Below, piece after piece: positions 9,300 to 18,427 of a DNA stretch of 64,000 bases. Made by a program: the position numbers and the translations under genes. The DNA comes from Hyphomicrobiales bacterium. GTDB lineage: Bacteria; Pseudomonadota; Alphaproteobacteria; Rhizobiales; Xanthobacteraceae. Under the pieces are notes generated by a model. The model saw only the letters and a list, made by a program, of their open reading frames with translations, was not told where the DNA came from and made no database searches. The stretch lies in NCBI GenBank assembly GCA_018335895.1, contig JAGXQU010000110.1:1-64000 (forward strand). The letters are read 5' to 3'. Position 1 is the first letter of the stretch. Every line of letters starts with the position of its first letter.

Positions 9300-10001
9300 T
9301 CAGTTTCCGAGATATGCGCGGCGAACCCGCGGATCTTTCAACAGCTCCCTTCCCGCACCTGCCAAGGCTATCTGGCCTGTTTCCAGCACATAGCCTCTGT
9401 CTGCGAGCGCGAGCGCGCCAGCGGCGTTCTGTTCAACAAGAAGTATGGTTGTTCCTGAATTTTTCAAGAGTTGGATTGTCTTGAAAATCTGCGCAACCAT
9501 CTGCGGCGCCAAACCCATCGAAGGCTCGTCCAGCATCAGAAGCCGGGGACGCGACATCAGCGCACGGCCGACAACTAGCATTTGCTGCTGCCCACCGGAA
9601 AGCGATCCTGCCGCGGAGTCGCGGCGCTCGCGCAGAACCGGAAACATTTCGAACGCCTTTTCCAGACGCTCGGAAATTTCCGAGCGTCTGCGATAACCTC
9701 CGAGGCGCAGATTGTCCTCTACGGTCATCTCCGGAAACACTTGACGCCCCTCCGGAACCTGCACGATCCCACTCTTGACCCGCTTCGGCGAGGCCAAGCG
9801 CGTTACGTCGGCGCCGTCGAACTCGATGGACCCTCCGAACACGGGCTGAACCCCAGATATCGCGCGCAGGAGCGTCGATTTCCCTGCGCCGTTCCGGCCG
9901 ACGACGCATACGAGTTCGCCTTCGGCCACGTGCATGCTGACACCGCGAAGCGCGACAAGGCCATCATAGGCACAACTCAGGGAACTAATTGACAGCAGCA
10001 C
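9300..10001 (-). CDS. livF: Branched-chain amino acid ABC transporter ATP-binding protein LivF
   Basis: GRNGAGKST, GSLSGGQQQMLVVGRALMSRPRLLMLDEPSMGLAPQMV; likely GTG start at 10001. Confidence 0.92.
   Translation of the reverse strand: MLLSISSLSCAYDGLVALRGVSMHVAEGELVCVVGRNGAGKSTLLRAISGVQPVFGGSIEFDGADVTRLASPKRVKSGIVQVPEGRQVFPEMTVEDNLRLGGYRRRSEISERLEKAFEMFPVLRERRDSAAGSLSGGQQQMLVVGRALMSRPRLLMLDEPSMGLAPQMVAQIFKTIQLLKNSGTTILLVEQNAAGALALADRGYVLETGQIALAGAGRELLKDPRVRRAYLGN
9663..9690. repeat. Perfect 28-bp palindrome inside livF
   Basis: CAGACGCTCGGAAATTTCCGAGCGTCTG equals its own reverse complement; consistently, the peptide RRSEISERL appears in ORFs on both strands in the ORF track. Confidence 0.97.
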
Positions 10002-10776
10002 GGCTATTCTCTTCCGGAGTTTCAACACCCAGATAAGCTTCGATAACCTCAGGATTGCTCGACACTTGCTTTGCGGTCCCGCATGCGAGCGCACGTCCGA
10101 AGTTCAACACAAAGACACGGTCCGAAACATCCATCACCAGACGCATGTCGTGTTCGACCAGCAGAACGGTGGTGCCTTGCTTGGCAATTCTTCGAATGAC
10201 TTCCGCCATCTCGATGGTTTCCTGCGGGTTCAGACCGGCCGCAGGCTCGTCGAGCAAGAGCAGCTTCGGCTGAGCCGCGAGGGCACGCGCGATTTCCAGG
10301 CGCTTCTGCGCGCCATAGGGCAATGTGCCTGCCTGCTGGCGACTGAGATGCTCGAGGTTAAGAGTCTTCAGAAATTCCATGCTCGCGCGTACGGCAAATT
10401 CATTCTCTTCGTGAATCCTCGGCAAGCCCAGGAGTGCTGAGATAAAGCCGCTACTCTGCCGCAGGTGCATTCCGACCATGACGTTCTCAAGCACTGTCAT
10501 AGACTGCAATGTTTGCAGGTTCTGAAACGTACGCTGAATTCCCCGCGCGGCGCGCTTCGCGGGTGACAAATCGCGCAGATTATCGCCGGCGAAATGAACT
10601 TCTCCCTGATCGGGAATGTAGACGCCGCCAACCACGTTGAAGAGACTTGTCTTCCCCGCCCCGTTGGGCCCGATAATGGAGAAAATTTCTCCTTCGTTTA
10701 CGGCGAAGCTAATCTCGCTCAGCGCTTTCACGCCGCCAAAGGCGAGACTGACATTCGTTACATCAAGCAGCGCCAT
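9985..10776 (-). CDS. livG: Branched-chain amino acid ABC transporter ATP-binding protein LivG
   Basis: GPNGAGKTSLFNVVGGVY, AARGIQRTFQNLQ, LLLLDEPAAGLNPQE, VEHDMRLVMDVSDRVFVLNFG; start trimmed to MALLDVTN. Confidence 0.93.
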   Translation of the reverse strand: MALLDVTNVSLAFGGVKALSEISFAVNEGEIFSIIGPNGAGKTSLFNVVGGVYIPDQGEVHFAGDNLRDLSPAKRAARGIQRTFQNLQTLQSMTVLENVMVGMHLRQSSGFISALLGLPRIHEENEFAVRASMEFLKTLNLEHLSRQQAGTLPYGAQKRLEIARALAAQPKLLLLDEPAAGLNPQETIEMAEVIRRIAKQGTTVLLVEHDMRLVMDVSDRVFVLNFGRALACGTAKQVSSNPEVIEAYLGVETPEENSRAAVN

Positions 10777-11752
10777 GCACACTGCCCTTTTCGCGCGCGG
10801 CCGGTTCCGTCCAGCGAACCCATAGCGAAGCCAGCGTCGGAACCACTCCACTGGGCATGAAGGCCATGATGCAGATCAGCAAAGCGCCCGTGAGAACGTG
10901 TCTGAACTCCTCGAAATGAGCGAACATCTGCGGGAGCAGCGTGAATATGATTGCGCCGACGATTGCGCCCACAACCGAGCCCAGCCCGCCGATTACCACC
11001 ATGGCCACGAATTCTACGGAGCGGAGGAAATTTGCCTCGACCGGCGTGATGAAACGGTCCGCATGCGCGAAGATCGATCCGGCGATGCTCGCGAAAATCG
11101 CCGAGATAACGAATACTTTCACCTTGAACGCTGCGACTTCAATCCCGAGAGTCGCCGCAGCGATCTCCGAATCGTTGATCGCGCGCAGCGCTCTGCCGGC
11201 CCGAGTATTGATAAGACTGGTCGCAAGCTTAACCGCAATGAATAAGCCAACCGCCGCCAGCACATAGCCGCCCAGGGCGCTTGGGAGCGAATAGCCGGCG
11301 ATCTGAAACGGCCCGACGGGCATGCCGTCCGGCCCGCCGGTAATTGCGAGTTCGCGGTTCAAGATGATCGAGACAATCGCCCCGAATCCGAGCGTTGCCA
11401 TCGCAAGATAGTGCCCCCGTAAATGGAGTAGCGCGCGGCCGATCACGTAAGAGATGACCCCAACCAGCACGGCCCCGGCGAGCATGGCTAACGGCGCGGG
11501 GACGCTCAATCGGCTGCCGAGCACGGCAGTAGCGTAGCCGCCGAGCGCGAAGAATGCGGCGTGGCCCAAGCTGATCTGCCCTGCATATCCAAGGAGCAGA
11601 TTCAGGCCCACGCATACGATCGCGTTGATAATCGTCTTTGTGGCAACGTCCAGAAAGTAGGCGTTAGGCATCAGCAGCGGCAAGACGATGAGGAATGCCG
11701 CAAACGCCGTCAGCGAGATGAACTCTCTCTTGAGCCTGAACATTGCGATCAC
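10763..11752 (-). CDS. livM: Branched-chain amino acid ABC transporter permease LivM
   Basis: Multi-TM; NLLLGYAGQISLGHAAFFALGGY, GRALRAINDSEIAAATLGI, VIGGLGSVVGAIVGA. Confidence 0.93.
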   Translation of the reverse strand: MIAMFRLKREFISLTAFAAFLIVLPLLMPNAYFLDVATKTIINAIVCVGLNLLLGYAGQISLGHAAFFALGGYATAVLGSRLSVPAPLAMLAGAVLVGVISYVIGRALLHLRGHYLAMATLGFGAIVSIILNRELAITGGPDGMPVGPFQIAGYSLPSALGGYVLAAVGLFIAVKLATSLINTRAGRALRAINDSEIAAATLGIEVAAFKVKVFVISAIFASIAGSIFAHADRFITPVEANFLRSVEFVAMVVIGGLGSVVGAIVGAIIFTLLPQMFAHFEEFRHVLTGALLICIMAFMPSGVVPTLASLWVRWTEPAAREKGSVHGAA

Positions 11753-12621
11753 ACGCGGTCCACGGTTGGAGCGGAGAACAGGCCATTGGGCCTGACAAGA
11801 AGCATGGCGATGATCAGGATGAATGCGACCGCGTCCTGGTAGGCGGAAGAAACGTAGCCACCCGCGAGGGCCTCAGCAAAACCGAGGATGAGACCGCCGA
11901 GAATTGCGCCGAACGGATTGGCTAATCCGCCGAGAATCGCCGCGCAGAACCCTTTCATGCCGAGCGTGATGCCCACGTCGTACTGCGTCAGCGTGATGGG
12001 AGTCGTAAGCAGCCCCGCCAACGCGCCAAGCGCCGCCGACAACGCAAAACAGATCGCGAGTACAGCCGGCACATCGATTCCGACCAAATGGGCCGCCAGT
12101 CGATTGGAAGAAGTCGCCTGAATGCCCTTGCCCAGAATCGTCCGACGAAAGAACAGCGATATCGCCGCTGTCGTTACGACCAGCGAAACGAAAATCCAGA
12201 TGCTTTGCGGCGATACTTTTGCTCCGAGCAGTACGAGCGCGTCATCCCCTGAAAAGCCTTTCATCGAGAAAAACTGCCGGCCTAGCAGTGCCTCGGCCGC
12301 ACCGCGCAGAAACATCGATATACCGACGGTCACAATAATGATGCTGAGGGTCGACGGTCTCCGCATCCGCGAGATGATGGCCACCTGCGCAACCACACCG
12401 ATAAGCGCGGCGGCAAGAATTGCGCCGAGGGCGGCGACCGGTAACGGTACTCCTGCGGCGAGCAGGAAGACCGTTACCATGCCGCCAATCATCACGAACT
12501 CGCCCTGAGCAAAGTTGATGACGTGGCTCGAGCGATAGATCAGCGCAAATCCGATTCCGACAAGACCGTATATCGATCCGCGTGTCAGGCCGGAAAAGAG
12601 GAACTGCAGAAGATCGGACAT
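11749..12621 (-). CDS. livH: Branched-chain amino acid ABC transporter permease LivH
   Basis: GLTRGSIYGLVGIGFALIYRSSHVINFAQGEFVMIGG; AAILGGLANPFGAILGG. Confidence 0.93.
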   Translation of the reverse strand: MSDLLQFLFSGLTRGSIYGLVGIGFALIYRSSHVINFAQGEFVMIGGMVTVFLLAAGVPLPVAALGAILAAALIGVVAQVAIISRMRRPSTLSIIIVTVGISMFLRGAAEALLGRQFFSMKGFSGDDALVLLGAKVSPQSIWIFVSLVVTTAAISLFFRRTILGKGIQATSSNRLAAHLVGIDVPAVLAICFALSAALGALAGLLTTPITLTQYDVGITLGMKGFCAAILGGLANPFGAILGGLILGFAEALAGGYVSSAYQDAVAFILIIAMLLVRPNGLFSAPTVDRV

Positions 12622-12658
12622 CGTGGATTGTACTCTTCACTCGTGATCGAACGGCTTT

Positions 12659-13807
12659 TTACTTCAGCAGTTTCCACTCGCCGCCAGAGATCTCCGTCAG
12701 TCTGAAGGCATCCGGCTTCAGGCCCATATGATCCGCAGCGGTGATGTCGAAGATTCCGTTCAAGCCGACGAAGTTTTTCGTTTTCTCGATTTCGTCACGC
12801 ACCTTCTGCTTGTCGGTCGACCCCGCACGCTTCACGGCTTCGACGGTGATCTGCAGCGCGTCGTATGCAAAGCCACCGAAAGCGGCCGGCTTTTCGTTGT
12901 AGGCCGCCTGGTATTCCTTCGCGTAGCTTTGAACAACATTGCGCTGTGCATCGTCCGCTGAAAGCTCGTTGGCGACGAGGACTGCCGAAACCGTCACGCG
13001 AACGCCATCCGCCGCACCTGCCGCGCCATCGACGAACTGCTGGGAGCCGACGCCATGCGTGAAGTAGAACGGCGTCTTCATCGCCAGCTGTTTGTAGTTT
13101 CGCACGGTGATTACGGTCGGCGCGCCGAAGCCGCAGCTTAGAATCGCATCTACCTTTGCACTGTTGATGCGCGTCAGTTGCGGCGTCACATCGGTATCGG
13201 TGGGTGCATAGGTCTCATCGGCCGCCAGCGTGATCCCGAACTTGGATGCGAGGTTCTTTGCTTCCAGACGGCACGACTGGTCGAACCCGCCCGAGCCCGC
13301 GATCAGTCCGATATTCTTTGCGCCGCGCTTCTGCATATCGCTGTAGATGCGGGCGACAGCCATGCGATCTGAGCCGGCAGTCTTGAAGATCCACTTCTTC
13401 ACGGGCTCCACGACAACGCTGGCGCCGGCCATCGAGAAGAACGGAATTCCAGCCTGCTCGACCATCGGCGCGACGGCCATGGTTTCACCGGTCGTGCTGC
13501 CTCCGATGATGAAATCGACTTTATCGTCTTCGATCAACCGGCGGACGAATGTCACAGCCTGCCGCGCATCGCCCTGGCTATCGTAGAGCACGAGCTGAAG
13601 CTTGCGGCCGAGTACTCCGCCGCTCGCGTTCATCTTGTCGATGTAGAGTCTTAGCGTTTTGGCCTGCGGATCGCCGAGAAATGACGCACCGCCGGTAACG
13701 GAGAGGAATGCGCCGACTTTGATCGGCTCTTGGGCGCTTGCTGGCTGAGCAAAGCACAATGCGGCCAGCGCAAGAACAACAGTGAGTAAATTCCGAAGCG
13801 ACGACAT
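12659..13807 (-). CDS. Branched-chain amino acid ABC transporter substrate-binding protein
   Basis: Signal peptide and Peripla_BP_6-like sequence (EPIKVGAFLSVTGGASFLGDPQAKTLRLYIDKMNASGGVLGRKL). Confidence 0.92.
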   Translation of the reverse strand: MSSLRNLLTVVLALAALCFAQPASAQEPIKVGAFLSVTGGASFLGDPQAKTLRLYIDKMNASGGVLGRKLQLVLYDSQGDARQAVTFVRRLIEDDKVDFIIGGSTTGETMAVAPMVEQAGIPFFSMAGASVVVEPVKKWIFKTAGSDRMAVARIYSDMQKRGAKNIGLIAGSGGFDQSCRLEAKNLASKFGITLAADETYAPTDTDVTPQLTRINSAKVDAILSCGFGAPTVITVRNYKQLAMKTPFYFTHGVGSQQFVDGAAGAADGVRVTVSAVLVANELSADDAQRNVVQSYAKEYQAAYNEKPAAFGGFAYDALQITVEAVKRAGSTDKQKVRDEIEKTKNFVGLNGIFDITAADHMGLKPDAFRLTEISGGEWKLLK

Positions 13808-13893
13808 GTGAGCCCCCCAACTGCTCTATCGAAAGCCGCGGTTTTCGCGGCCAAGGCCGTCAGCTTACAGCGCGAATGAAAAAAATAGCAAGC

Positions 13894-13916
13894 AATTTTC
13901 AATTCAGATGAAAATT
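13894..13916. promoter_or_regulatory. Inverted repeat AATTTTCA-N7-TGAAAATT, candidate operator upstream of the liv binding-protein gene
   Basis: Perfect 8-bp arms; the same TGAAAATT/AATTTTCA core occurs in the hyuA-side inverted repeat at 14630-14669. It overlaps the stop end of the regulator gene. Confidence 0.45.
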
Positions 13917-14592
13917 AGCGCTTCTTTGGAGCTGCGCGCCGTTTTCGCTTCGACTTTGCCCCGGTGTGGGCAACGACCCAGACAAAACGGGCAATGTTCG
14001 GTCCCGGATTTTCAAAGCGGTGCGGCTGCGTGCTCGGGAAATGAAAACTGTCGCCGCATTCCAGCGAATGGACATCGTTGCCGATGAGCAGCTGCATTTC
14101 GCCTTCGATGATAAGCCCGAACTTCTCGCCTTCATGCGCGTAAGCGTCCGCCCCCGAGCTGCCGCCCGGCTCCAGCGTCACTTCATAAATCTCGATCTGG
14201 GTTGCCGAATTGGGGCTGAGCAGCTCCTGCACGACGCCCACGTCGGGCACGCGAAGCCGGCGCCGCTGATCCCTGCGCACGATGTGACGGGAAGCGGCAT
14301 GGCCTTTCGACGAAGCAAAAAACCAGGAAACGGGGACTTCCAGCGCCTCGGCCAATAACCGCAGCGAGCGCAGCGAAGGCGTCGATACGCCCCGCTCGAT
14401 CTGGCTGATCATCCCGATCGAAAGCGCGACCTTGTCGGCGAGCTCCTGAATGGAAAGTTGGCGGTCCTTGCGCAGTTCGCGCAGGCGCTCCCCGATCCAA
14501 ACATCATTTCCCAGATCCGTATCTGCAGACGACTGCGCGCCTTTTGCGACCGATTCTGCCTTCACCGCGTCCTCACAGTATTGAGTGAACAC
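13915..14592 (-). CDS. XRE-family transcriptional regulator with C-terminal cupin domain
   Basis: HTH (LRELRKDRQLSIQELADKVALSIGMISQIERGVSTPSLRSLRLLAEAL) plus cupin (EGEMQLLIGNDVHSLECGDSFHFPSTQPHRFENPG). Confidence 0.93.
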   Translation of the reverse strand: MFTQYCEDAVKAESVAKGAQSSADTDLGNDVWIGERLRELRKDRQLSIQELADKVALSIGMISQIERGVSTPSLRSLRLLAEALEVPVSWFFASSKGHAASRHIVRRDQRRRLRVPDVGVVQELLSPNSATQIEIYEVTLEPGGSSGADAYAHEGEKFGLIIEGEMQLLIGNDVHSLECGDSFHFPSTQPHRFENPGPNIARFVWVVAHTGAKSKRKRRAAPKKR

Positions 14593-14629
14593 ATTTCATA
14601 ATCAGTTGGAGATGCATTGACAAATTATC

Positions 14630-14669
14630 ACTCATAGTGAAAATTGTGAATGCAATTTTCACTATGAGT
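14630..14669. promoter_or_regulatory. 17-bp perfect inverted repeat with 6-nt spacer in the divergent regulator/hyuA promoter
   Basis: ACTCATAGTGAAAATTG-tgaatg-CAATTTTCACTATGAGT. Confidence 0.8.
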
Positions 14670-14682
14670 TGGGTGCTTCGCT

Positions 14683-16728
14683 ATGAACGGGCGTTTGGAG
14701 ATCGGCGTGGACATCGGCGGCACCTTTACGGACGTCGTTGCGAGAGTACCCGGCAAGCAGATTCGCTTCTTTAAGTTGCCAACGACGCGCTCTGACCCCA
14801 GCCAGGCCGTAGTCGCAGCACTCAAGCACATGAAATCCGAGTGGAGTCTGCAGCCGAGCGACCTGACCAAGTTCGCCCACGGTACCACCATCGCGACAAA
14901 CGCCGTCCTCGAGCGGAAAGGCGCCGCCCTTGGGATTATTACCACAAAGGGCTTTCGCGACATTCTGGAAATCGGCCGGCAATCGCGGCGGCAGATGTAC
15001 GATGTCGTGTTGGAGCCGCAGCCGCCCGTATTCCTGGCGCCCCGCCGCCTGAGGCAGGAAGTCAGCGAGCGCGTTTCGCCTTCCGGCGAGGTGCTGACCA
15101 AACTCGATGAAGCTGGCCTGCGTGACGCCATCGACAAGCTGGTGCGCGATGGCGCGAAGTCAGTCGCAATCGTTTTCCTGTTTTCCTTTGCCAACCCTTC
15201 GCACGAACAGCAGGCAAAAGAACTCATTGCGGCATGGTATCCGGATCTGTCCGTCTCGATTTCCTCCGAGGTGGACCCGCATTTTCGCGAGTATGAGCGC
15301 ACGGTAGCGACGGCATTCGACGCCTACGTAAAACCCACGGTCGCCAACTATCTCAAGCGGCTCGAAGATTCCCTGCAGGAAGAAGCGGTCGATGTGCCGT
15401 TGCAGGTGATGCAGTCGCGTGGCGGCCTAACCGCTTCGGAAGTTGCGCGTATGCGCCCGATCCGCCTCTTTCTGTCGGGACCCGCGGGCGGCGTGGTCGG
15501 CGGAAGAATCGCTGGCGCATCCGCCGATGTGGACAACATCATTACCATTGATATCGGCGGCACCTCCGCCGACATCGCGCTCATCAGCAAGCGAAAACCT
15601 CTCATTCGGCCGGAGGGCGTGATCGGCGATTACGCGGTGCGCGTCGCCATGGTCGACGTCAACACGATCGGCTCCGGAGGCGGAAGCATTGCACGCGTGG
15701 AAGGCGGCAGCCTGCGCGTGGGACCGCAGTCCGCAGGCTCCGAGCCGGGACCGGCTTGTTATGGGCGCGGTGGTTCGCAAGCGACGGTTTGCGACGCATC
15801 GATCGTTCTTGGCTACCTCGATCCGGACTACTTCGCCGGTGGCAGTTTCAAACTGAACCCCGCGCTTGCCCATTCGATCGTTCGGACGAACATAGCGGAG
15901 CCGCTCGGCATTTCCGTGGAAAAGGCCGCGCTCGGCATTCATCGCGTATTGAACGCGCAGATGGCCGAAGGAATTAGAGCGGTATCCGTCCGGCAGGGCA
16001 TCGATCAGCGTGAATTCTCGTTGATGCCGCTGGGCGGCGCTGGCGGCCTGCATGCCACCGCCCTCGCCTCTGAACTCAACATGACGAAAGTCGTCATTCC
16101 GCGCATTCCAGGCGTGCTGGCCGCCGCCGGTCTGCTGGCGGCCCCGATCGAACATGAGGTTTCGGCGGCATTCTCCTCGCCGCTTGCACAGCTATCCATC
16201 GAAGCGCTGAAACAATCTCTCCAGAGTCTAGACGATTCAGCCTCAAGATTGATGCACGCCGAACGAGTCAATTCCAACGACGTTACCGTCAGCTACTTCG
16301 CCGACCTGTGCTTCATTGGCCAGTCCTACGCCCTTGAAGTGAGTTTCGATCCGAACACGCCCAACCTTGCCGATCGCCTGTACGAAGATTTCTTGGCCGC
16401 GCATGACCGCATTTACGGCCACGCCGTCCGTGTGCCGGCGAAGGTCGTCGCACTTCGAACGGTTCATCAGGCGGCTGGCAGCGACACGATTCCTGAAATG
16501 CGCCTGCCGCTTTCGGATCAACCGATTGAGATCGGCAAGCGCCCGATCTGGTTCAACGGCTTCGACCAGACGGTAGAGACCCGTGTGTTGAACCGGGCGG
16601 CGCTTCCCTCCGGATTCTCGTTTTCGGGCCCTGCCATCCTTCAGCAATCCGACACGACCACGCTGGTCGAGCCCGGCTGGGATGGCGTGATCGACAGTGC
16701 CAGCAACGTCATTCTGAGCCGGGGTTGA
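14683..16728 (+). CDS. hyuA: Hydantoinase/oxoprolinase family protein, subunit A
   Basis: EIGVDIGGTFTDVVAR; GTTIATNAVLERKGAALGIITTKGFRDILEIGRQ; DIGGTSADIALI. Confidence 0.94.
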   Translation: MNGRLEIGVDIGGTFTDVVARVPGKQIRFFKLPTTRSDPSQAVVAALKHMKSEWSLQPSDLTKFAHGTTIATNAVLERKGAALGIITTKGFRDILEIGRQSRRQMYDVVLEPQPPVFLAPRRLRQEVSERVSPSGEVLTKLDEAGLRDAIDKLVRDGAKSVAIVFLFSFANPSHEQQAKELIAAWYPDLSVSISSEVDPHFREYERTVATAFDAYVKPTVANYLKRLEDSLQEEAVDVPLQVMQSRGGLTASEVARMRPIRLFLSGPAGGVVGGRIAGASADVDNIITIDIGGTSADIALISKRKPLIRPEGVIGDYAVRVAMVDVNTIGSGGGSIARVEGGSLRVGPQSAGSEPGPACYGRGGSQATVCDASIVLGYLDPDYFAGGSFKLNPALAHSIVRTNIAEPLGISVEKAALGIHRVLNAQMAEGIRAVSVRQGIDQREFSLMPLGGAGGLHATALASELNMTKVVIPRIPGVLAAAGLLAAPIEHEVSAAFSSPLAQLSIEALKQSLQSLDDSASRLMHAERVNSNDVTVSYFADLCFIGQSYALEVSFDPNTPNLADRLYEDFLAAHDRIYGHAVRVPAKVVALRTVHQAAGSDTIPEMRLPLSDQPIEIGKRPIWFNGFDQTVETRVLNRAALPSGFSFSGPAILQQSDTTTLVEPGWDGVIDSASNVILSRG

Positions 16729-18395
16729 ACATGCAGCGGAAGAATCACGGCCTTGATCCCATTACGGTCGAGGTAGTTCGCAACAAGCTCGACGGTATTG
16801 CGAACGAAATGCAGCAGACGCTGCTTCGCTCTTCCTTTTCGCCGATCGTGAAGGAAGGACTCGACGCCTCGGCAAGCCTCTTCACTGTCGACGGCGAAAC
16901 GCTGGCGCAGGCTTGCGCGATTCCAGTCCATCTGGGGACGCTCATTCCGGTCGTCGCAAAAATTATCGAGATCTATCCTGTTGTGCAGATGAAGGCGGGC
17001 GATGCCTTTATCATGAACGAGCCTTATCTGGGCGGCACGCATCTTCCCGATATTGCCGTCGTCGCGCCGATCGTGACCAAGGATGGCCGGGTCGTCGCCC
17101 TCTCCGCGGCGATGTCGCATCATCAGGACATGGGGGGAATGTCGCCCGGATCTGTTCCAACCAACGCGGTTGAAATCTTTCAGGAAGGACTTCGAATTCC
17201 TCCTTTGCAGTTCCGCAAAGACGGTCAGTACAACGAGACGCTCGTCGCCCTTATTCGCCAGAATGTTCGCATTCCCGATACGGTAATGGGCGATTTGAAT
17301 GCCCAGCTCGCGGCCTGCAACGTCGGCGCGCGGCGCGTTGGAGAGCTAGTAGATTCACTCGGCCACAACCTGGTCGGATCGATCTTTGCGAACCTCCTGC
17401 AAAGATCGGAGGAACTGACGCGCTCCGCACTTCGCTCCATTCCCGAGGGCACTTATTCCTACATCGACTACAACGACAACGACGGCATCGAACTCGACAA
17501 ACGGATTAAATTCGAGGTGGCCGTCACCATCAAGGATGGAAATTTCCACGTCGATTTTACCGGCTCCTCTCCTCAGGTCCGCGGGCCCTTCAACGCGGTG
17601 CCCTCTGGCGCACTGGCAGCGGCGTGTTTTGCTATTCGCGCGGTCACGGATCCCAACATCCCGACGAACGCGGGCTGCTTTCGTCCGATCTCCCTGGAAT
17701 TGCCGCGCGGATCGATCGTCAACCCGATCGAACCCGCAGCCGTGAACGCGCGTACCGCGACCATCAAGCGAATGGCCGGATGCATTTTGGGCGCGCTTCG
17801 CCCGGCGGTTCCCGAGCGCGTGCCCGCGGATTCCTCCGGTGAAATGCTCGCGGTGATGTTCGGCGGACTGCGCCCATCCGGCGCGCCTTTTGTCGTGGGT
17901 GAACTGATTGCCGGCGGCAGCGGGGCCGGCATCAACTCCGACGGCGTTGATGTGATCGAGACCGACGTCTCGAACTGCATGAACTTGCCGGCGGAGGCGA
18001 TGGAAATGGAAGCGCCGATCAGGGTTCACCAGATTGCTTTGTGGTCGGGCTCCGGCGGCCCCGGCAAACAGCGCGGCGGACTCGGAATCGTCAAAGAATA
18101 CGAAGTGCTGGACGGCGAAATTCGCTTCACGCATCGCGGCGAGCGGCACATGTGCGCCGCAGCCGGCAGCAACGGCGGCGGGCCTGGCGCGATGGCGGTT
18201 TCGCAGATCTTCAGGACAAACGGGCAGATCGAGGACATCCCCTCCAAAGCGATGGCCGTGCTTCAGAAAGGCGACCGCGTCGTCATTACGACGGCAGGTG
18301 GCGGCGGCAATGGCGATCCAAAGCTTAGGGACCGTCGTCTCGCAGACGCAGACTTGAAAGACGAGAAAGTCTTGCGCTCCGACGTACGTGCCTGA
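16725..18395 (+). CDS. hyuB: Hydantoinase B / oxoprolinase family protein
   Basis: LDPITVEVVRNKLDGIANEMQQTLLRSSFSPIVKEGLDASASLF; GGTHLPDIAVVAPI; GSGGPGKQRGGLGIVKEYEVL. Confidence 0.94.
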   Translation: MNMQRKNHGLDPITVEVVRNKLDGIANEMQQTLLRSSFSPIVKEGLDASASLFTVDGETLAQACAIPVHLGTLIPVVAKIIEIYPVVQMKAGDAFIMNEPYLGGTHLPDIAVVAPIVTKDGRVVALSAAMSHHQDMGGMSPGSVPTNAVEIFQEGLRIPPLQFRKDGQYNETLVALIRQNVRIPDTVMGDLNAQLAACNVGARRVGELVDSLGHNLVGSIFANLLQRSEELTRSALRSIPEGTYSYIDYNDNDGIELDKRIKFEVAVTIKDGNFHVDFTGSSPQVRGPFNAVPSGALAAACFAIRAVTDPNIPTNAGCFRPISLELPRGSIVNPIEPAAVNARTATIKRMAGCILGALRPAVPERVPADSSGEMLAVMFGGLRPSGAPFVVGELIAGGSGAGINSDGVDVIETDVSNCMNLPAEAMEMEAPIRVHQIALWSGSGGPGKQRGGLGIVKEYEVLDGEIRFTHRGERHMCAAAGSNGGGPGAMAVSQIFRTNGQIEDIPSKAMAVLQKGDRVVITTAGGGGNGDPKLRDRRLADADLKDEKVLRSDVRA

Positions 18396-18427
18396 CCGCC
18401 CAATTTGTGCATTTCCGGAAAGACCAG

